Shown: piece by piece, positions 16,671-27,317 of the stretch | Layout of the letters: every line of letters starts with the position of its first letter | Position numbering within the stretch: the stretch's first letter is position 1 | DNA from: an uncultured Campylobacterales bacterium | GTDB lineage: Bacteria; Campylobacterota; Campylobacteria; Campylobacterales; Sulfurimonadaceae | DNA: 35,156 nucleotides | Assembly: GCA_903885085.1 (NCBI GenBank) | Contig: CAISHH010000144.1 | Coordinates: 1-35,156 of the forward strand | Direction of reading: 5' to 3' | Translations under genes and position numbers: made by a program | The notes under the pieces: model-generated | Told to the model about the DNA's origin: nothing | Database searches by the model: none | What the model saw: the letters and a program-made list of their open reading frames with translations, nothing else

Positions 16671-17655
16671 CTTTTTCTCTCATCTTTACATAGAAGAAAG
16701 CGTTAAAGAAGAGGCGCTTACATGGAAGATAATGCAGAAGTTTTCAAACTCCAAAATCATCTTTATCAAACATTATAAAGATGTTTTTAACCGTCCAAAT
16801 CAAGACTTTGGAGTGCAAAGCAAAAGCAAAAATCTTATCTTAGCGCGAAGAGAAGCACCGTTTTTGTATGAAGGTTCTTACTACAGCGACGGTTTTGAGT
16901 ATGAACATTTCTTTTACACACCCTCAATTTTGGGCTGTTTATATGACTGCGAATATTGCTACCTCAGCGGAATGTACAACTCCGCAAACAGTGTATTTTT
17001 TGTCAATACTGGGGATTTTTTTGATGCTGTCTTGACTTATCTTAACAAACCTACACTCATCGCCATCTCTTACGACACTGACACTTTAGCGATTGAGTCT
17101 CTCACTTCACACACAAAAGAGTGGATAGAATTTGCACAGAAACATCCAAATCTCCATCTTGAAGTGCGTACAAAAAGTGCAAATTTCAAAAGCATAAAAA
17201 ACCTTACATGTAACGATAATATTGTCCTCGCTTGGACACTCTCACCGCAAAAGATCATCGATCTTTATGAACATAAAACACCCTCACTTGAAAAACGTCT
17301 TAGTTCCATAAAAGAAGCGATAGACGCTGGCTGGAGAGTGCGAGTCTGCATCGATCCTGTAATCTATAATGAAGATTTTAATGAACTTTATCCACCATTA
17401 ATCGATAAACTTTTCACCACTATTGATGCCGAAAAACTTTTTCAGCTGACACTCGGAAGTTTTCGTATGAGCTCAACCCATCTTAAAAAGATCAAAAAAT
17501 TACGAAGAAGCGACATCGCTTTTTACCCTTATGAGGTTAAAGACAATATCGTTTCTTATGGCAAAACCATCGAGCAAAATATCTTACATGTAATGACTGA
17601 ATGTGCAACAAAATATATCGATAAAGAGAGGATTAGAACATGGCAACTGCAGTAG
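16639..17655 (+). CDS. Spore photoproduct lyase-like radical SAM protein
   Basis: The 338-residue protein has the cluster motif C100-LYD-C104-EY-C107 followed by Y108, the C-x3-C-x2-C spacing of radical SAM enzymes and of spore photoproduct lyase (SPL). Downstream sequence also follows SPL, including an HLEVRTKSANF strand and an AIDAGWRVRVCIDPV segment. In the region where SPL has its hydrogen-donor cysteine (AACTSDIVGIDHLT in Bacillus), this protein reads ISYDTDTLAIESLT, with tyrosine in place of cysteine. It is therefore SPL-like but may not repair spore photoproduct. The start is TTG at 16639, supported by GAGGAG 8 nt upstream. It overlaps both neighbours. Confidence 0.85.
   Translation: MNHLLKPSHCDFFSHLYIEESVKEEALTWKIMQKFSNSKIIFIKHYKDVFNRPNQDFGVQSKSKNLILARREAPFLYEGSYYSDGFEYEHFFYTPSILGCLYDCEYCYLSGMYNSANSVFFVNTGDFFDAVLTYLNKPTLIAISYDTDTLAIESLTSHTKEWIEFAQKHPNLHLEVRTKSANFKSIKNLTCNDNIVLAWTLSPQKIIDLYEHKTPSLEKRLSSIKEAIDAGWRVRVCIDPVIYNEDFNELYPPLIDKLFTTIDAEKLFQLTLGSFRMSSTHLKKIKKLRRSDIAFYPYEVKDNIVSYGKTIEQNILHVMTECATKYIDKERIRTWQLQ
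17204..17213. repeat. Dispersed palindrome TTACATGTAA
   Basis: Exact copy in the SPL-like gene, read as LTCN. Confidence 0.9.
17584..17593. repeat. Dispersed palindrome TTACATGTAA
   Basis: Second exact copy in the SPL-like gene, read as LHVM. Confidence 0.9.
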
Positions 17656-18335
17656 TTACAGGCGCGAGCCGAGGGATAGGAGAAGCGATCTCACAAAGAC
17701 TTTTAGAGCTTGGTTATAACGTTATCGGCATCAGCAGAACCATCAATGAAAGTCCGATTCATCATCCAAATTTCAAAGCACTTACCTGTGACCTCAGCGA
17801 TGAAAAAATGACTGCTTCCATTCTCACACTTCTTAGCACTGATCCATCTATTACGATCCTTTGCAATGTTGCAGGATTTGGAGTTTTTGAACCACATGAA
17901 GAGATAAGTCCAAACACTTTATCCAAGATGGTTACACTCAATCTTACAACTCCTATGATTCTAAGCAACGGACTTTTAAGGGCGTTAAAATTTAATGAAG
18001 GAATCATCTTCAATATTACTTCCATCGAAGCCCTTCGTCACTCCAAGTTTTCAGCCATTTACACAGCAACCAAAGCAGGTCTTCGTGCGTTTAGTCTCTC
18101 ACTTTTTGAAGAAGTAAGAAAAAGCGGAGTCAATGTCGTCAGTATAAACCCCGATATGACAGCTACCTCATTTTTCGATGAACTTCGATTTGGAACTTCT
18201 GAGGAGTTTGACAAGCGCCTCGAAGCCGAAGATATCGCCGATGCTGTGCAAAATATACTTCAAATGAGAAACGGTGTTGCAATCACCGACATCACAATCC
18301 GACCGCAAAAATTTGGCCTTGAGAAGAAAAAATAA
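17640..18335 (+). CDS. Short-chain dehydrogenase/reductase
   Basis: This 231-residue classical SDR has the nucleotide-binding motif TGASRGIG (residues 7-14), the NVAG motif near 76, and the catalytic S128, Y141 and K145 (YTATK). Substrate and cofactor are unknown. R11 in the glycine motif and R33 after the second strand favour NADPH, by analogy with the family. It overlaps the SPL-like gene by 16 nt, with AGAGGA upstream of the ATG. It ends the three-gene operon before the fliD promoter. Confidence 0.9.
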   Translation: MATAVVTGASRGIGEAISQRLLELGYNVIGISRTINESPIHHPNFKALTCDLSDEKMTASILTLLSTDPSITILCNVAGFGVFEPHEEISPNTLSKMVTLNLTTPMILSNGLLRALKFNEGIIFNITSIEALRHSKFSAIYTATKAGLRAFSLSLFEEVRKSGVNVVSINPDMTATSFFDELRFGTSEEFDKRLEAEDIADAVQNILQMRNGVAITDITIRPQKFGLEKKK

Positions 18336-18341
18336 TCCTTT

Positions 18342-18355
18342 GGAATCTTTTTTGC
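18342..18355 (+). promoter_or_regulatory. Sigma-54 promoter of fliD
   Basis: TTGGAATC-TTTT-TTGC has GG (18342-18343) and GC (18354-18355) separated by exactly 10 nt, the fixed -24/-12 geometry of sigma-54 promoters. Sigma-54 drives middle-class flagellar genes in this phylum. The predicted start is about 12 nt downstream of the GC, leaving a leader of about 60 nt with AAAGGA before the ATG. Confidence 0.75.
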
Positions 18356-18426
18356 TTAGTTAAACAATAACCCAACTCTGTCGATACTACCTTCAGAAAG
18401 AAAATATAAATTTTAAAGGATTCATT

Positions 18427-20139
18427 ATGAGTTCAACTGGAGCATTAAGCTCACTCGGTATCGGTTCTGGGGTTTTAACTTCGAGTGTTATTGATCAGCT
18501 AAAAGCAAGTGACACAAGCCTTATTATTACGCCCATTGATAATAAAATAACAACCAATACAAACAAGCAACAATCTATGAGCCTTTTAAGCAGCCTAGCA
18601 ACTTCACTTACGGGTTCTGTCTCTTCTTTGGAGGGTAGTTCTTTGTATCAAAAACGAACTGTTTCTGGAGCTAACAGTGCAGTAAGTGTTACTGCTGACA
18701 CTGGTGTTGCTGTACAAAACTTTTCTATCTCAAATACCAAGCTTGCAACGACGAATGTCTCACAATCAGGTAGTTTTACAAGTTCGGCAAATACTATAGC
18801 TTCTGGAAGTGGACAGTTCAATCTCAATGTTAATGGAACTGATTATAAGATAGCTTATGATGGAACCACTACCTATGATGATCTTAAAACTAAGATCAAT
18901 GATATCGCTGGAGCTGATGTAAGTGCAAGTATTCTTCAAACTGGTGATACAAGTTATAGCCTCATACTCAACTCTAAAAATACGGGGAAAGCGCAACAGA
19001 TTACACTAACAGATTTGAGTACAAAAGCGAATAGTGCTCTTACGAGTAATGATTCTCTCTCTGGAACATTTAGTGCTAAAACCTCGACTATTTCTACTGG
19101 AACGGGTACATTCGCACTTAAAGACAGTAGTGGCCATGCTATTGGCTCATCATTTCAATACAGTGCTACAACATCCCTAAGTGACTTAGCAACTATGATC
19201 AACAACGATCCAACAGCTAGTGCGAGTGTGAATGCAAGCGTGATTAAAAACGATTTAGGAACATATAATCTTGTTTTAACACCAAAAGCGGGTACAACGG
19301 GACCTATCAGCATGGCTAATTTTACGGGTACCTTAGATACAAAACTAACAGGCGCTACAACAACCACAAATGGAGGTATGTCAAACATCCAAGCTGCTTC
19401 TGACGCCTCATTTAAATATAACGGTATTACTTTAACAAGATCTACAAACACTATTTCAGACATCACAGTCGGTGTCACGATCAATCTACTGAGTACAGAT
19501 TCCACTTCAACTGCGAACATCAGTATTACTCAGGATGCTCAGCCTATTAAAGATGCGATGCAAAGTCTTGTAGACAGCTATAACGCTATGAACAAACAAT
19601 TAACATCTATGACCCAAACAGATGCAACGACAGGCACGGTAGGATTATTTAATGGCGATAGTTCCATTAATGGGATCGATAGAGCTATCAAACAAATTTT
19701 AACCTCTTCAAGTGGTAGCGGACTCTCTTTAACACAGTATGGCATCAACATCAATCGTGATGGTACACTGAGCTTTGACAGCAGTGCCTTTGATACAAAA
19801 ATGGCTGAAAGCCCAGACGCTATGGCAACATACTTCAGTGGAAAAACAACAATCGATAGTAATGGAAATAGTAGTACAACGGATGGTATTTTCAATACCC
19901 TTTATACAAATCTGAATGATTTAACAAAATCGAGTGGTGTTTTAGCAAACTTGACAACAGGGCTTACGACAGAAGCTACATCTCTCACAAGCGATAGAAC
20001 AAGAGCAACCGATGCACTTACTGCGAAATATGATACGATGACTCAGCAGTTTATCGCTTATGATTCCATCATTAGTAATCTGAACAATCAATTTTCATCC
20101 CTCTCTCAACAAATCTCAATGGCAGTAAACGGCAAATAA
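18427..20139 (+). CDS. fliD: Flagellar filament cap protein FliD
   Basis: FliD (HAP2) forms the cap that guides flagellin polymerisation at the filament tip. The 570-residue protein begins with the typical FliD start (SSTGALSSLGIGSGVLTSSVIDQLKA). It has a serine/threonine/asparagine-rich variable centre with two related IN-type D2/D3 motifs (around 120-300) and a helical C-terminus with QFIAYDSIISNLNNQFSSLSQQI. It contains no cysteine, as is usual for exported flagellar subunits. It is 12 nt upstream of fliS. Confidence 0.95.
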   Translation: MSSTGALSSLGIGSGVLTSSVIDQLKASDTSLIITPIDNKITTNTNKQQSMSLLSSLATSLTGSVSSLEGSSLYQKRTVSGANSAVSVTADTGVAVQNFSISNTKLATTNVSQSGSFTSSANTIASGSGQFNLNVNGTDYKIAYDGTTTYDDLKTKINDIAGADVSASILQTGDTSYSLILNSKNTGKAQQITLTDLSTKANSALTSNDSLSGTFSAKTSTISTGTGTFALKDSSGHAIGSSFQYSATTSLSDLATMINNDPTASASVNASVIKNDLGTYNLVLTPKAGTTGPISMANFTGTLDTKLTGATTTTNGGMSNIQAASDASFKYNGITLTRSTNTISDITVGVTINLLSTDSTSTANISITQDAQPIKDAMQSLVDSYNAMNKQLTSMTQTDATTGTVGLFNGDSSINGIDRAIKQILTSSSGSGLSLTQYGININRDGTLSFDSSAFDTKMAESPDAMATYFSGKTTIDSNGNSSTTDGIFNTLYTNLNDLTKSSGVLANLTTGLTTEATSLTSDRTRATDALTAKYDTMTQQFIAYDSIISNLNNQFSSLSQQISMAVNGK

Positions 20140-20151
20140 AGGATAATATAA

Positions 20152-20526
20152 ATGTACCAACCAAACGCATATAGCACTTACGCTCAAAACAATGTCGGCA
20201 TAGAATCTCCACAAAAGCTTATAGAGATGCTTTATGAGGGAGTATTACGTTTTAATACTCAAGCCAAACGTGCTATTAGAGATAATGATATAGAAAAAAG
20301 AACCTATTGGATTAATCGTTCAAATGCTATTTTTATTGAACTACTCAATTCCTTAGATCACACGCAGGGTGATGTTGCACATTATCTCAATGGTTTATAT
20401 ACTTATCAGCTCCATCTTATGAGTCAAGCAAATGTACATAATAGTGAAACACATTTAGATCAAGTAAATCAGGTTATAAAAGGTCTCTTAGAAGCATGGA
20501 GAGATGAAACCCATGTGGAACAATGA
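20152..20526 (+). CDS. fliS: Flagellin export chaperone FliS
   Basis: FliS binds the C-terminus of flagellin in the cytoplasm and hands it to the export gate. The 124-residue helical protein has the typical start (YQPNAYSTYAQNNVGIESPQKLIEMLYEGVLRF) and the central SLDHTQGDVAHYLNGLYTYQL segment. It overlaps the next gene by 23 nt. Confidence 0.95.
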   Translation: MYQPNAYSTYAQNNVGIESPQKLIEMLYEGVLRFNTQAKRAIRDNDIEKRTYWINRSNAIFIELLNSLDHTQGDVAHYLNGLYTYQLHLMSQANVHNSETHLDQVNQVIKGLLEAWRDETHVEQ

Positions 20527-20767
20527 GTTCAAACTCGCCATTTTAAATAAAGATACAAAACAAATAGATCTTCTCCTCACTCAGATGCCAAAATTTGAGA
20601 CTTTAGAAGAGATGCAAGAAGCTTTTTATCTCTTCAATCATGCAAGAGAGCTCCTTGAGGGCCTCAAAGATGAGACTGCAAAGTCAATGAAAAAGATTAA
20701 AGAAACCATCCGCTATATTGAATCAACAAGCACAGAAATCCCGGCAAAACTCGATATAATGCAATAA
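20504..20767 (+). CDS. FliT-like small flagellar protein
   Basis: This 87-residue, all-helical acidic protein sits immediately after fliS, the usual place of fliT, a chaperone for FliD. The sequence similarity to FliT is not clear by eye, so the name is by position. The start may be the first ATG (20504) or the one three codons later (20513); both overlap fliS. The pseB promoter lies inside its 3' end. Confidence 0.55.
   Translation: MKPMWNNEFKLAILNKDTKQIDLLLTQMPKFETLEEMQEAFYLFNHARELLEGLKDETAKSMKKIKETIRYIESTSTEIPAKLDIMQ
20755..20760 (+). promoter_or_regulatory. -10 box upstream of pseB
   Basis: A perfect TATAAT at the end of the FliT-like gene gives a predicted start at about 20767 and a leader of about 22 nt. 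TAGG about 8 nt before the ATG is a weak ribosome binding site. Confidence 0.5.
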
Positions 20768-20780
20768 CTACATATTTTAG

Positions 20781-22920
<2,140 letters not shown>

Positions 22921-22921
<1 letters not shown>

Positions 22922-23685
22922 TGCCCTACTCTAAATATCTATCTTCTCTTGATATTAAAGTGGGAGACACACTTCTTGTCGCTTCAAATATACTCCAACT
23001 CGGTGTAAACCTAAAAAAAGAAGGCATAAAATTTGGTTCCGATGATATGATCTCAAGTTTACAGAGACTCTTAGGTCCAGATGGAACACTTCTCTTTCCA
23101 GCCTTCAATTATGATTTTAGTAGCCAAAAAGGGTATGACTATCTTCATTCACCTCCTCAAAACATGGGCGCTTTAAGTAATCAAGCATTTAAACGCAAAG
23201 ATTTTATGCGCACAAAACACCCTGTATTTTCATTTTTTGTAAGTGGAAAAAAAGTACAAAAATATTATAAACTTAATAATATCTCAGCATTTGCAAAGGA
23301 AAGTCCCTTTGATCTTATGTATCAAGATAACGCAAAGATGCTTTTTATCGATATTGAATACAATAGATCTTTTACTTTTATCCATTATGTGGAGGAGATA
23401 GTCGGTGTTCAGTATCGATATTTTAAAGATTTCACCTCTACCTATAAAGATCACAACAGCTTGGAAGAGCAAAGAACTTACACGCTTTTAGTCCGTGACT
23501 TAGAAAAAGGAGTTATTAATAGCTCTAATCCCATAGGTAAAATTTTGGAACAAAAAAACGTATCGAAAACTTATAACATTCTCGGCGTCAAATTCGCTCT
23601 TGTTGATCTCAAAAAGGCTTATAAAATTATAGAAGAAGATATACTTTTTAATGAAAGTAAAAACTTAATCTCCTACACAAAGTAA
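22921..23685 (+). CDS. AAC(3)-family N-acetyltransferase, probably acting on sugars
   Basis: The 254-residue protein matches the antibiotic N-acetyltransferase (AAC(3)/YokD) fold. It has GPDGTLLFPAFNYDF, MGALSNQAF, the motif RTKHPVFSFFVSG with H100, and FIHYVEEIVGVQYRYFK. In sugar biosynthesis loci such enzymes acylate amino sugars rather than confer resistance. It overlaps pseC (TAATG) and therefore belongs to the pse operon. It could transfer the acyl group made by the downstream FkbH/ACP genes, or simply N-acetylate; the sequence does not decide. The 3' end overlaps the convergent DUF4910 gene by 21 nt. Confidence 0.8.
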
Positions 23686-24927
23686 AATCTTCTCCTCCAT
23701 TAAACGTTGTACTATCCCATACAACTCCCAAATCGGCTTATTAATCTTTTGAGCTATCTCTAAAAGAGTTCTTTTTCCATTACTGTATGCAATCACATTA
23801 CGCATGGTAAAAACATACTCTCCGGGAGATTTGAAATATTGTGTCGGGTAGAGTCCACGTTTTCCAAGCTGTGGTTCACACAGTACAGTTGTTTTATAAA
23901 CATGGTTATTTTCCAAAGCTTCAAGCACTTTTTTTACCATCTCATAGCCACCTTCAAGCCCTTTTGGCGAGATGACACTGAGATCATCTTTTGAGGTGTG
24001 ATACTCTTTATAATGCCCATATTTTGTCCGCATCAGATCCACCACGGGCAAATCGATTCCCGGTGAACAGTATTGTCGTTCATCACTTCCACGCTGTAAA
24101 AAGCTATATTTTTTATAATCTTTATCGATGTGGGACAACACATGTTGTGCAACTTCATCAGCTAAAGTGTCACCATCAATAGAAGCCAAATAGGAGTAAT
24201 CTCCTTCATCACCAATACATGTAAGCACAAAACCTGCGATAATATTATTTTGCATCTCTTTGTAATGACGACTCAAATAGCAAATAGAACCAATAGTTTC
24301 AGGGATAAAAAGAATGCGATAGCTATAACGCCGAGGCAACTCTAAAAGCCATCTTGCCAAGTGAATACTCACTGTTGGACCAGAGAGTTCATTATTTGCC
24401 ATGGAGGGATGGCAAATATAAGTTGAGAGCAAAATCTCCTCTTCGCTCTCTCCTTTTATCAAGATTTCACCATACGTTAATGAGCCATCTTTTAACTCAC
24501 TATCGATAAACACCTCATACTCGCCCTCTTGCAACTTTTCTCTCTCATTGTGACTGAGACAAAATCCCCAATCTCGTTTGTAGTAGCTCGTCACATAAGG
24601 AATAGCTTCAGGATAATCAGCAATGGAACGAAGATGTTTTTGTAGCTCAACAAGCGGCATTTTTGTGTGAATTGGCTCAGAATAGCCCATAAGGTGGAGA
24701 TTATGCTTTTTAAAATCGATCACTTTTGTGCCATTTGCATCTTTTACATTCCACTCTTGGGGCACATTCCAGTCAAAACACGCTGTGCCACTTGGAATTT
24801 CGCTTACATGTAAAAAGGGAACTATCTCTTTTAATATCTCTAAAGTTTCTCTGACTCCATTACCAGTCAACGAACGATTGATCGGATAGAGTTTAACAGC
24901 TAAATCGTATATCTTATCTCCAATCAT
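23665..24927 (-). CDS. DUF4910 aminopeptidase-like protein
   Basis: This 420-residue protein has the M28-like zinc peptidase fold of the DUF4910 family. It has CHPSMANNELSGP (around 172-183, H173), E210 in FIPETIGS, and a late YHTSKDDL segment. A C-terminal part of about 70 residues resembles a small winged helix, including GKRTLLEIAQKINKPIWELYG. Members are often found in surface polysaccharide loci and may act as deacylases or amidases. The usual bridging aspartate position reads N-E (ANNELSG), which I recall as typical of this family. It lies on the opposite strand to the pse genes and overlaps yaiI by 4 nt. Confidence 0.75.
   Translation of the reverse strand: MIGDKIYDLAVKLYPINRSLTGNGVRETLEILKEIVPFLHVSEIPSGTACFDWNVPQEWNVKDANGTKVIDFKKHNLHLMGYSEPIHTKMPLVELQKHLRSIADYPEAIPYVTSYYKRDWGFCLSHNEREKLQEGEYEVFIDSELKDGSLTYGEILIKGESEEEILLSTYICHPSMANNELSGPTVSIHLARWLLELPRRYSYRILFIPETIGSICYLSRHYKEMQNNIIAGFVLTCIGDEGDYSYLASIDGDTLADEVAQHVLSHIDKDYKKYSFLQRGSDERQYCSPGIDLPVVDLMRTKYGHYKEYHTSKDDLSVISPKGLEGGYEMVKKVLEALENNHVYKTTVLCEPQLGKRGLYPTQYFKSPGEYVFTMRNVIAYSNGKRTLLEIAQKINKPIWELYGIVQRLMEEKILLCVGD
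24804..24813. repeat. Dispersed palindrome TTACATGTAA
   Basis: Exact copy in the DUF4910 gene, read on the minus strand as LHVS. A near copy (ATACATGTAA, read as LTCI) lies at 24215 in the same gene. Confidence 0.9.
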
Positions 24928-25373
24928 TTAAATACCTTTGTCAAAAAACTATTAAGCTGGTTTGCAAATTCTTGGGCATCTTTTTGTGAAAACGGCTTGG
25001 GCCCTCTCGTGTTTTCTCCACTCTCACGTATCGACTCCATCAGATTTCTCATCGCCAGATATTGCTTAATGTTGTCCACACTGTACAGCTCGCCTCTATG
25101 ATCAATTGCGTGAGCATTTTTAGAGATGATGCGATCAGCAAGCGGGATATCCGCGGTAATGATGAGATCGCCCTCTTCTGCCATCTCGACGATTTTATGG
25201 TCAGCCTCATCTGCGCCTTGCTCTACTATAAGATAGCTCACAAACTTAGAATCTCCGATGCTTATCTTTTTATTTGCCACCACAAAAGTCTCTAAAGCGA
25301 GTCTTTCGATACTTCTAAGTATGATAGGTTTTAAAAGATTTGGAAAAGCATCGCCGTCTATAAAAAGCCTCAT
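24924..25373 (-). CDS. YaiI/YqxD family protein (DUF188)
   Basis: The 149-residue protein has the family start RLFIDGDAFPN with D6 and D8, EQGADEADHKIVEMAEEGDLIITADIPLADRI, and a lysine/arginine-rich C-terminal RGPKPFSQKDAQEF. It is related to PIN/NYN-type nucleases by fold prediction, but no activity is known to me. It overlaps the DUF4910 gene by 4 nt and directly follows ywbE. Confidence 0.9.
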   Translation of the reverse strand: MRLFIDGDAFPNLLKPIILRSIERLALETFVVANKKISIGDSKFVSYLIVEQGADEADHKIVEMAEEGDLIITADIPLADRIISKNAHAIDHRGELYSVDNIKQYLAMRNLMESIRESGENTRGPKPFSQKDAQEFANQLNSFLTKVFK

Positions 25374-25568
25374 CTAGCCGTATATCTCAGCAACACGACC
25401 GACTTCTTTGCTCATAAGACGCACTTTTATGCCATGAGGATGAAAAGCAGAATTAGTCAAAATATCGCGAACTACTCCATCTGTTAATTTTCCCGTGTCT
25501 TGATCTTGCTTTAAGACAATGGCAACGCGAATGCCGCTTCGTATATTTTTACGCTCTCGTCCATCCAT
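25374..25568 (-). CDS. YwbE family protein
   Basis: This 64-residue conserved small protein of unknown function has the family pattern DGRERKNIRSGIRVAIVLKQDQ and GVVRDILTNSAFHPHGIKVRL. AAGGGAG lies upstream of the ATG. It is the first gene of the minus-strand block that splits the pse genes in two. Confidence 0.85.
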   Translation of the reverse strand: MDGRERKNIRSGIRVAIVLKQDQDTGKLTDGVVRDILTNSAFHPHGIKVRLMSKEVGRVAEIYG

Positions 25569-25615
25569 TTGTAAGTTCTCCCTTGTGAATATCCCGATTT
25601 TAGGACATTAGTAGC

Positions 25616-25621
25616 TATAAT
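25616..25621 (+). promoter_or_regulatory. -10 box directly before the cytidylyltransferase gene
   Basis: A perfect TATAAT ends 6 nt before the ATG at 25628, and TATACT abuts it. With no ribosome binding site, the mRNA may be leaderless or start at the next ATG (25637). Confidence 0.45.
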
Positions 25622-25627
25622 TATACT

Positions 25628-26350
25628 ATGAATTTAATGATCATCATCCAAGCCCGCATGACTAGCACCAGACTTCCTGCCAAAGTGATGCTTCCGCTAT
25701 GTGGCAAAACTGTTTTGGAGATCATGCTAGATCGTCTAGCACCTTTTCACAAGAACATCATCATAGCCACCACGGATGATGGTTCACAAACTCCAATAGT
25801 TCAGCTTTGCGAAACCTTACATGTAAAGCATTTTGAGGGTGATACGGATGATGTTTTGAGCCGTTACTACCACAGCGCAATAAAGTTCGACGCGGATGAT
25901 GCGACTATCATCGTGCGATGCACAAGCGACTGCCCGCTGATAGATGCAGATATCATAAAAGAGACGATTGAGTTTTATAAAAACAGTGACGCCGAGTATG
26001 TCTGTGCTTGCCAAAATAGTGGATTTCCACGTGGAATGGACAGCGAAGTTTTCTCATTTAAACAGCTCAAAGAGGCTTACCAAAACGCTTCTACTCCTCA
26101 TCAAAAAGAGCACGTCACACCCTACATCAAAGAAAATGTTAAATGTGCATCTTACAAAAATACACAAGATCATTCAAAATACCGTCTTACCCTTGATGAG
26201 GAAGATGACTATAAAGCCATCACGGAACTCTATGCAAAACTAGGATACAGAACTGATTTTTCTTATGAAGAACTCATAGCAACGCTCGAAAAAAATCCCA
26301 ATATTTACGAAATAAACAAGCATGTCGAACAAAAAAAATATACTCATTAG
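25628..26350 (+). CDS. SpsF-type cytidylyltransferase, likely CMP-pseudaminic acid synthetase
   Basis: The 240-residue protein belongs to the SpsF/KDO cytidylyltransferase-like group. It has QARMTSTRLPAKVM near the N-terminus, TTDDGSQTPIVQLC, RCTSDCPLIDADII, and a C-terminal YRLTLDEEDDYKAI. The canonical PseF is absent, and this gene sits directly before pseG (overlap 29 nt), so it probably activates the sugar with CTP; this is inferred from position and is uncertain. In other bacteria SpsF-type proteins occur in spore coat and flagellar glycan loci. It carries one exact copy of the palindrome at 25817, read as LHVK. Confidence 0.8.
   Translation: MNLMIIIQARMTSTRLPAKVMLPLCGKTVLEIMLDRLAPFHKNIIIATTDDGSQTPIVQLCETLHVKHFEGDTDDVLSRYYHSAIKFDADDATIIVRCTSDCPLIDADIIKETIEFYKNSDAEYVCACQNSGFPRGMDSEVFSFKQLKEAYQNASTPHQKEHVTPYIKENVKCASYKNTQDHSKYRLTLDEEDDYKAITELYAKLGYRTDFSYEELIATLEKNPNIYEINKHVEQKKYTH
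25817..25826. repeat. Dispersed palindrome TTACATGTAA
   Basis: Exact copy in the SpsF-type gene, read as LHVK. Confidence 0.9.
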
Positions 26351-27317
26351 AATCGATTCATCTTCAAGTATCGGGCTTGGGCATTTGATGCGAACTCTTC
26401 TTTTGGCTGCCTCTCTCAAAAAGTATTTCAATATCACTTATGTTACGCAAAATCTCAAAGGCAATCAAAACCATCTTATAGAACAAAATGGTTTCGCCCA
26501 CAGAATCGTTCAAAATATGGATTGTGATACGCTTCTTGAAGTCATCAAAGAGCTTGGTCCAACGCTTTGTATTATCGACCATTATGGCATTAATATCGGT
26601 TGCGAAACTCAGATCAAAAGTATCTGTCCTCTTTTGGTCTTTGATGATGAGTTCAAGGTTCACAATGCAGATATCGTTTTAAACCACTCATTCATCGCGA
26701 AAAAAAGTGACTATGATTATCTCAAAAATACAAAAATCTTAGCTGGAAGTAGCTATACGCTTTTAAAAGATGATTTTTTATCTCACAAAAATCGCTTCAC
26801 TCCGCTTGGAACTCTAAAGAATAAAAAAATTCTTATTACACTCGGTGGAAGCGACCCACAAAATCTCTCACTTCGCATCAAAAAGTGGCTTATAACTCAA
26901 GAGAAATCCCTACACCCAAAAGGCACTTCGCATGTGCACATTGTGACAACCTCGGCAAATCAGAAAATCACCTATCTCAAAACGGCAGACAAAGAACTTA
27001 TCGTCAACGCAGAGGATATGGCAAAACTAATGCAAGAATATGATCTTATCATCACTAGCGCAAGCACTTCACTTTTGGAAACTTTTGCTCTTAAAAAACC
27101 ATTCATCGCTATCCAATGCGCTTCAAATCAAAGTAAAACTGTCGATGTATTACAGAAACAAAATCTTAAAAATATCATCACAAAATTTAGTCTTGCATCT
27201 TTAAAAAGCGCGCTAAACTTTGTACAATACCATCCACACAAGATAAAAAGAGTTCTAAACAAATATCACTTTCAAAAAGATAAAGTCGCAAAGGAGATAA
27301 TCCATGAATATACATAG
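26322..27317 (+). CDS. pseG: UDP-sugar hydrolase PseG
   Basis: PseG removes UDP from UDP-2,4-diacetamido-2,4,6-trideoxy-L-altropyranose (the PseH product), giving the free sugar for PseI. The 331-residue GT-B-like protein has the N-terminal IRIDSSSSIGLGHLMRT with the active-site histidine, ITLGGSDPQN, and a C-terminal ITSASTSLLETFAL. The peptide HPKGTSHVH (around residue 200) comes from a repeat also present in rnhB. It overlaps the SpsF-type gene and the FkbH-like gene. Confidence 0.9.
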   Translation: MSNKKNILIRIDSSSSIGLGHLMRTLLLAASLKKYFNITYVTQNLKGNQNHLIEQNGFAHRIVQNMDCDTLLEVIKELGPTLCIIDHYGINIGCETQIKSICPLLVFDDEFKVHNADIVLNHSFIAKKSDYDYLKNTKILAGSSYTLLKDDFLSHKNRFTPLGTLKNKKILITLGGSDPQNLSLRIKKWLITQEKSLHPKGTSHVHIVTTSANQKITYLKTADKELIVNAEDMAKLMQEYDLIITSASTSLLETFALKKPFIAIQCASNQSKTVDVLQKQNLKNIITKFSLASLKSALNFVQYHPHKIKRVLNKYHFQKDKVAKEIIHEYT

